Source: JBHEMT01 sp046262435 (GTDB lineage Bacteria > Chloroflexota > Dormibacteria > Aeolococcales > Aeolococcaceae). From it: 8,604 nucleotides of DNA. Positions 5,909-8,604 of the stretch are shown here, piece after piece. The notes beneath the pieces are model-generated. The model was not told the DNA's origin, made no database searches, and saw nothing but the letters and a program-made list of their open reading frames with translations. The stretch spans positions 1-8,604 of the forward strand of contig JBHEMT010000168.1 of assembly GCA_046262435.1 (NCBI GenBank), written 5' to 3'. Made by a program: the position numbers and the translations under genes. The number at the start of each line of letters is the position of its first letter. Position 1 is the first letter of the stretch.

Positions 5909-6753
5909 CCGGGGAGCCGGCACCGAGGCGCACCCTCGCCGGGCGCGTGCTGCTGGTCTCCGGCGGCAGCCGCGGCATCGGCCTCGCGGTTGCCCGGCGG
6001 GCCGCCCGGGACGGGGCACGCGTCACCCTGGTGGCCAAGACCGCGGAGCCCCACCCGCGCCTCGAGGGCACGGTCTTCACCGCCGCCGCTGAGGTTGAGG
6101 CCGCCGGCGGGGAAGCACTTGCGGTGGTCGGTGACATACGTGACGAGGCGGTGGTCGAAGCGGCCGTGCGCCAGACCGTGGAGCGCTTCGGCGCCCTGGA
6201 CATCTGCGTCAACAACGCCAGCGCGATCAATCTCGACGGCGTTGAAGCGCTGGAGATGAAGCGCTACGACCTGATGCAGGACATCAACACCCGGGGCACC
6301 TACGTGGTGAGCCGGGCATGCATTCCACACCTGCGGCGTTCCTCCAACCCGCACATCCTCACCATGTCGCCGCCCCTCAGCCTCGACCCCCGCTGGTACG
6401 CGCCACACCTCGCGTACACGATCGCCAAGTTCGGCATGAGCATGTGCACCCTGGGCCTGGCTGAGGAGCTGCGCGACGCCGGCATCGCCGCCAACAGCCT
6501 GTGGCCGCGGACCATGATCGCCACCGCGGCGGTGCGCAACCTGCTCGGGGGCGAGGCGGCGATCGCCCGCTCCCGGTCGCCGGAGATCATGGCCGATGCT
6601 GCCCACGTTATCCTCACCCGGCCGAGCCGTGAGGCCACCGGCAACTTCTACATCGACGACGAGGTGCTCGCCGCCGAAGGCGTCACCGACCTCTCCGGCT
6701 ACGGGCCCGCCGACCCCGCCGGCCTGGTGACCGACCTGTTCCTCGAGGGCTGA
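5905..6753 (+). CDS. HSDL2-like short-chain dehydrogenase/reductase
   Basis: A 282-residue SDR oxidoreductase predicted to use NAD(P)H in the cytosol. The Rossmann motif is SGGSRGIG (about 19-26, in place of the commoner TGxxxGIG). VGDIRD (75-80) is the acidic adenine-contacting site, NNAS is at 103-106, and the catalytic residues are S155 (in TMSPP), Y171 and K175 (YTIAK). The distinctive AKTAEPHPRLEGT, MSPPLSLDPRWYAPH, LWPRTMIATAAV and GNFYIDDEVLAAEGV segments match the hydroxysteroid-dehydrogenase-like protein 2 (HSDL2) group, here without the C-terminal SCP2 domain found in animal HSDL2. The GTG start overlaps the pyrG stop (GTGA), implying coupled translation, though no metabolic link with CTP synthesis is evident. 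Substrate is unknown; a fatty or steroid-like carbonyl is only a guess. Confidence 0.88.
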   Translation: MTGEPAPRRTLAGRVLLVSGGSRGIGLAVARRAARDGARVTLVAKTAEPHPRLEGTVFTAAAEVEAAGGEALAVVGDIRDEAVVEAAVRQTVERFGALDICVNNASAINLDGVEALEMKRYDLMQDINTRGTYVVSRACIPHLRRSSNPHILTMSPPLSLDPRWYAPHLAYTIAKFGMSMCTLGLAEELRDAGIAANSLWPRTMIATAAVRNLLGGEAAIARSRSPEIMADAAHVILTRPSREATGNFYIDDEVLAAEGVTDLSGYGPADPAGLVTDLFLEG

Positions 6754-6784
6754 GGCGATAGCCGCGACGGAACGCCCTCCGGGC

Positions 6785-7756
6785 ATGGTCGGCAGGGACC
6801 GGCACCGCGGTCTCGAGCTGCTCCGAGCCACCGAGGCCGCGGCGCTCTCGGTTGGCCGCTGGCTGGGCCGAGGGAACAAGTCGGGCACCCGTGACTCGGG
6901 GGAACAGGCGCTCGAGGACGCCCTTGCCGGGATGCCCTTCGACGGCGAAATCGTCATCGGAACCGACGCGGCCAACAGCACGCTGACCCGGGGCCGGCGG
7001 GTCGGGGTGGGCCGCGACCGGGTGGACCTCGCCGTGATTCCGGTCGACGGGGTCAGCCTGGTGGCCCGCGGCCTCTCTCAGGCGCTGAGCGTCGCCGCCG
7101 CCACCGACCCCGGAGGCATCAGGCAGCCGCCCCCGGTGGCCTACCTGCACAAGATCGCGGTGGGACCGGAGGCGCGCGGCTCGATCGACATCCATGACAC
7201 CCCGGAGAACAACCTGCGCCGCATCGCCTTCGCCATGGAGGTGCAGGTGCAGGACCTCACCGTGGTGATGCTCGACCGGCCCCGGCATCAGGCTCTTCTG
7301 GAGAGGGTGCGGGAACTGGGGGCGCGGGTGGCCCTGATCAGCGACGGTGACGTGGGCGCGGCGATGATGGCGGCCTGGCCGGGAAGCGGGATCGACGTGA
7401 TGCTCGGCTCGGGCGGCACCAGCGAGGCCATCCTGGCTGCGTGCGCGATGCGCTGCCTGGGCGGCGAGCTGCAGTGCTGGCCCTGGATCCGCCACGAGGA
7501 TGAGGCCGAGGCCCTGCGTGAAGCCGGGATCAACCCGGACGAGGCAATCTCGATGCAGGACCTCGTCCCTGGCGACGAGGTGGCGATCGCGGTCACCGGG
7601 ATCACCGGCGGGGGCCTGCTCCGCGGGGTGCAGTACCACAACTGGTGGGCGGAGACCCACAGCCTGGTGATGCGCGCCAGGAGCGGCACAGTCCGTGAGA
7701 TCTCCACCAAGCACCATGTGGCGCTGCCGCCCGAGCCCGGGCATCAGGTGCGCTAG
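6785..7756 (+). CDS. GlpX-like class II fructose-1,6-bisphosphatase homologue with altered metal site
   Basis: A 323-residue protein clearly in the GlpX family over its full length: GLELLRATEAAAL start, YLHKIAVGPEA (120-130), LTVVMLDRPRH (158-168), LISDGDV (184-190), GGTSEAILAACAMRCLGG (210-227), LLRGV (278-282) and THSLVMRARSGTVR (291-304). Class II FBPases hydrolyse fructose-1,6-bisphosphate using acidic metal ligands, and several are replaced here. GRGDK reads GRGNK (N31). The IGEGE...DEAP loop reads IGTDAANS, about two residues shorter (T60 where Glu is expected). DPIDGT reads IPVDGV (I85, D88 kept, V90). E214 is kept. Standard FBPase activity is therefore doubtful; a regulatory pseudoenzyme or altered phosphatase is possible. 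It begins 31 bp after the SDR stop with no clear Shine-Dalgarno site. I do not assign the symbol glpX for this reason. Confidence 0.85.
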   Translation: MVGRDRHRGLELLRATEAAALSVGRWLGRGNKSGTRDSGEQALEDALAGMPFDGEIVIGTDAANSTLTRGRRVGVGRDRVDLAVIPVDGVSLVARGLSQALSVAAATDPGGIRQPPPVAYLHKIAVGPEARGSIDIHDTPENNLRRIAFAMEVQVQDLTVVMLDRPRHQALLERVRELGARVALISDGDVGAAMMAAWPGSGIDVMLGSGGTSEAILAACAMRCLGGELQCWPWIRHEDEAEALREAGINPDEAISMQDLVPGDEVAIAVTGITGGGLLRGVQYHNWWAETHSLVMRARSGTVREISTKHHVALPPEPGHQVR

Positions 7757-7792
7757 CGCGTCTGAGGCCACGGCGGAGCCGTTCCATGTCCG

Positions 7793-7817
7793 TGTACGTT
7801 GTGTAATCATGTAATCC
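7793..7817 (+). promoter_or_regulatory. TGTA-repeat promoter/operator-like region before the RHH-like gene
   Basis: In the 61-bp gap after the GlpX-like gene, TGTACGT (7793-7799), TGTAATC (7802-7808) and TGTAATC (7810-7816) repeat with 8-9 bp spacing, the last ending directly before the ATG at 7818. TAATCA (7804-7809) also fits the TANNNT -10 pattern with an 8-nt gap to the ATG, suggesting leaderless transcription. This AT-rich patch stands out from its surroundings. Short tandem sites of this period are typical of ribbon-helix-helix operators. Confidence 0.4.
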
Positions 7818-8366
7818 ATGACAAACTCCGCCACGACACCCACGGACGAGCTCACCGGCTGGTTTCTCGGCCGCATCCCCGACGACTGGTTCACCGCCGC
7901 CCCCCGAATCAGCGGCGACCGCGAGGAGGTGCTGGTGATCGGCACCCTCCCGGAGGCCACCCTTGACGAGGGCGCCAGCGAGCAAACCCGCGGCGCAGCC
8001 CGCGCCTCGCGGATCGACCGGTTCCGCAGCGAGACCAAGCGCAAGCGCATCGCCATCGCCGAGGAGGGCGAGCGGCTCTTCGGTCGCAAGGTGTCGTGGG
8101 GCGCGGAGTGCGGCGGGGAGCAGCAGCTCTTCACCACCCTTGGGGTGCCGGTGATGACCCGGCTGCGCCTGCCCGAACGCCATGTGCTCGACACCCTCAT
8201 CGACGCCGGGGTGGCGCGGAGCCGGAGTGAGGCCCTGGCCTGGTGCGTGCGTTTGGTGGGCACGAACGAGGAGGACTGGATCAGCGGCCTGCGCGAAGCC
8301 CTGCAGGGTGTCGAGAAGGTCCGCGCTCAGGGACCGGACAGGGCGGCGCCGTCCGAGAGGTCCTGA
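7818..8366 (+). CDS. Conserved-looking hypothetical protein with ribbon-helix-helix-like C-terminal segment
   Basis: A 182-residue protein I cannot name. It begins with an acidic, aromatic region (GWFLGRIPDDWF, 14-25), a strand VLVIGTLPE (38-46), then a long charged helix rich in Arg, Lys and Glu (about 52-90), and KVSWGAECGGEQQLF (91-105). Residues 109-148 (GVPVMTRLRLPERHVLDTL, then GVARSRSEALAWCVRLV) have the order short strand, helix, turn, helix with the SRSEAL signature seen in ribbon-helix-helix (CopG/Arc-like) DNA-binding domains. No membrane segment or signal peptide is seen. TGTA repeats just upstream would suit autoregulation, but this is inference. The start ATG sits directly behind a -10-like box. 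Alternative reading: an uncharacterised actinobacterial/Chloroflexota family with no DNA-binding role. Confidence 0.7.
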   Translation: MTNSATTPTDELTGWFLGRIPDDWFTAAPRISGDREEVLVIGTLPEATLDEGASEQTRGAARASRIDRFRSETKRKRIAIAEEGERLFGRKVSWGAECGGEQQLFTTLGVPVMTRLRLPERHVLDTLIDAGVARSRSEALAWCVRLVGTNEEDWISGLREALQGVEKVRAQGPDRAAPSERS

Positions 8367-8434
8367 GCCAGGACGCTCCGGCGCCCACCGCCGACTGACG
8401 CCGGCCGGCTGGCGATCGGCGCCGCCGGGCCGGG

Positions 8435-8440
8435 TACCCT
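8435..8440 (+). promoter_or_regulatory. Putative -10 box (TACCCT), leaderless-type
   Basis: TACCCT followed by 6 nt and the ATG at 8447 reproduces exactly the arrangement before the gene at 1506, supporting a leaderless promoter class in this genome. It lies in an 80-bp gap, so the downstream gene probably starts a new transcription unit. Confidence 0.45.
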
Positions 8441-8446
8441 GAGCCG

Positions 8447-8604
8447 ATGCGTGCCCTGGTCGCCACCGCTGCCGGTGCGATCGAGGCCGCCCCGGTGGCC
8501 GCCGCGGCGCGGTCGGGACAGCGGCTCCTTGCCGCCGCCGCGGCGGACTACATCCCGCTGCCTGAGGGCGCCACGCTGGTCCATCTCCCTGGGCGCCGAG
8601 CGAT
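8447..8604 (+). CDS. N-terminal fragment of a possible radical SAM family protein (3' truncated by window edge)
   Basis: The frame opens at ATG 8447 and runs to the window end without a stop, giving 52 complete codons beginning MRALVATAAGAIEAAPVAAA. The segment DYIPLPEGATLVHLPGRRA resembles the beginning of certain radical SAM proteins in which a PLPEG...LPGR stretch precedes the CxxxCxxC domain. The cysteine motif would lie beyond the window, so the call is tentative. Coding is supported by the -10 box placed 6 nt upstream and the open frame; the protein is not covered far enough to prove the family. Confidence 0.5.
   Translation, partial: MRALVATAAGAIEAAPVAAAARSGQRLLAAAAADYIPLPEGATLVHLPGRRA

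Noticed and set aside
6755..6763. GCGATAGCC, shared with the 5' segment of hairpin element copy 1, as a possible third element copy
   Set aside because: Only nine bases match; there is no GAAT lead-in, no GTGGAA hairpin and no flanking stem, so it is probably chance.
8380..8423. GGCGCC repeats as a terminator hairpin after the RHH-like gene
   Set aside because: The stem is six pairs with a 32-nt loop in very GC-rich DNA and has no T-run; not distinguishable from background.
1..8604. CRISPR array, tRNA or rRNA genes, insertion sequence or transposase genes
   Set aside because: No regularly spaced repeats, cloverleaf, conserved rRNA segments or transposase-like protein were seen on either strand.

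Overview
The window is a GC-rich, densely packed stretch of a bacterial chromosome. Almost every gene reads on the + strand, with short or overlapping junctions. The gene types and sequence style (a UPF0182-type membrane protein, a class II FBPase-like protein, an HSDL2-like reductase, starts placed directly behind -10-like boxes) suggest a Chloroflexota/Dormibacterota or Actinomycetota-type lineage. This is inference from sequence style; no marker here fixes the phylum.

Layout. Positions 1-933 are the 3' end of a UPF0182-family membrane protein. Positions 934-1505 hold no convincing gene. Instead they carry two copies, in inverted orientation, of a roughly 110-nt hairpin element. Its 54-nt inner part is the same length in both copies and differs at 8 positions, 6 of which form three compensatory base-pair swaps. 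This is the most unusual thing in the window and looks like an undescribed structured RNA or RNA-like repeat family. Next come an intact metallo-beta-lactamase (MBL) fold hydrolase (1506-2450), overlapping by 4 nt a membrane-anchored trypsin/HtrA-like protein with a PDZ domain (2447-3514), and a short UlaG-like MBL-fold protein (3537-4139). CTP synthase pyrG (about 4235-5908) follows, overlapping by 4 nt an HSDL2-like short-chain dehydrogenase (5905-6753). Then come a GlpX-like protein (6785-7756), a conserved hypothetical with a ribbon-helix-helix-like C-terminus (7818-8366), and the first 52 codons of another gene, possibly a radical SAM protein (8447 onward).

A recurring theme is enzyme folds that have lost catalytic residues. 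The HtrA-like protein keeps the His but has Gly and Asp where the catalytic Asp and Ser belong. The UlaG-like protein has lost the expected metal-binding histidines. The GlpX-like protein has Asn, Thr, Ile and Val at positions where the family has metal- or phosphate-binding Asp, Glu, Asp and Thr. All three are full-length and otherwise well conserved, so they look like maintained pseudoenzymes or repurposed folds and not decaying pseudogenes. The first MBL hydrolase, CTP synthase and the SDR keep their active-site motifs. Several genes appear to be transcribed leaderless, from TANNNT boxes ending 6-9 nt before the start codon.
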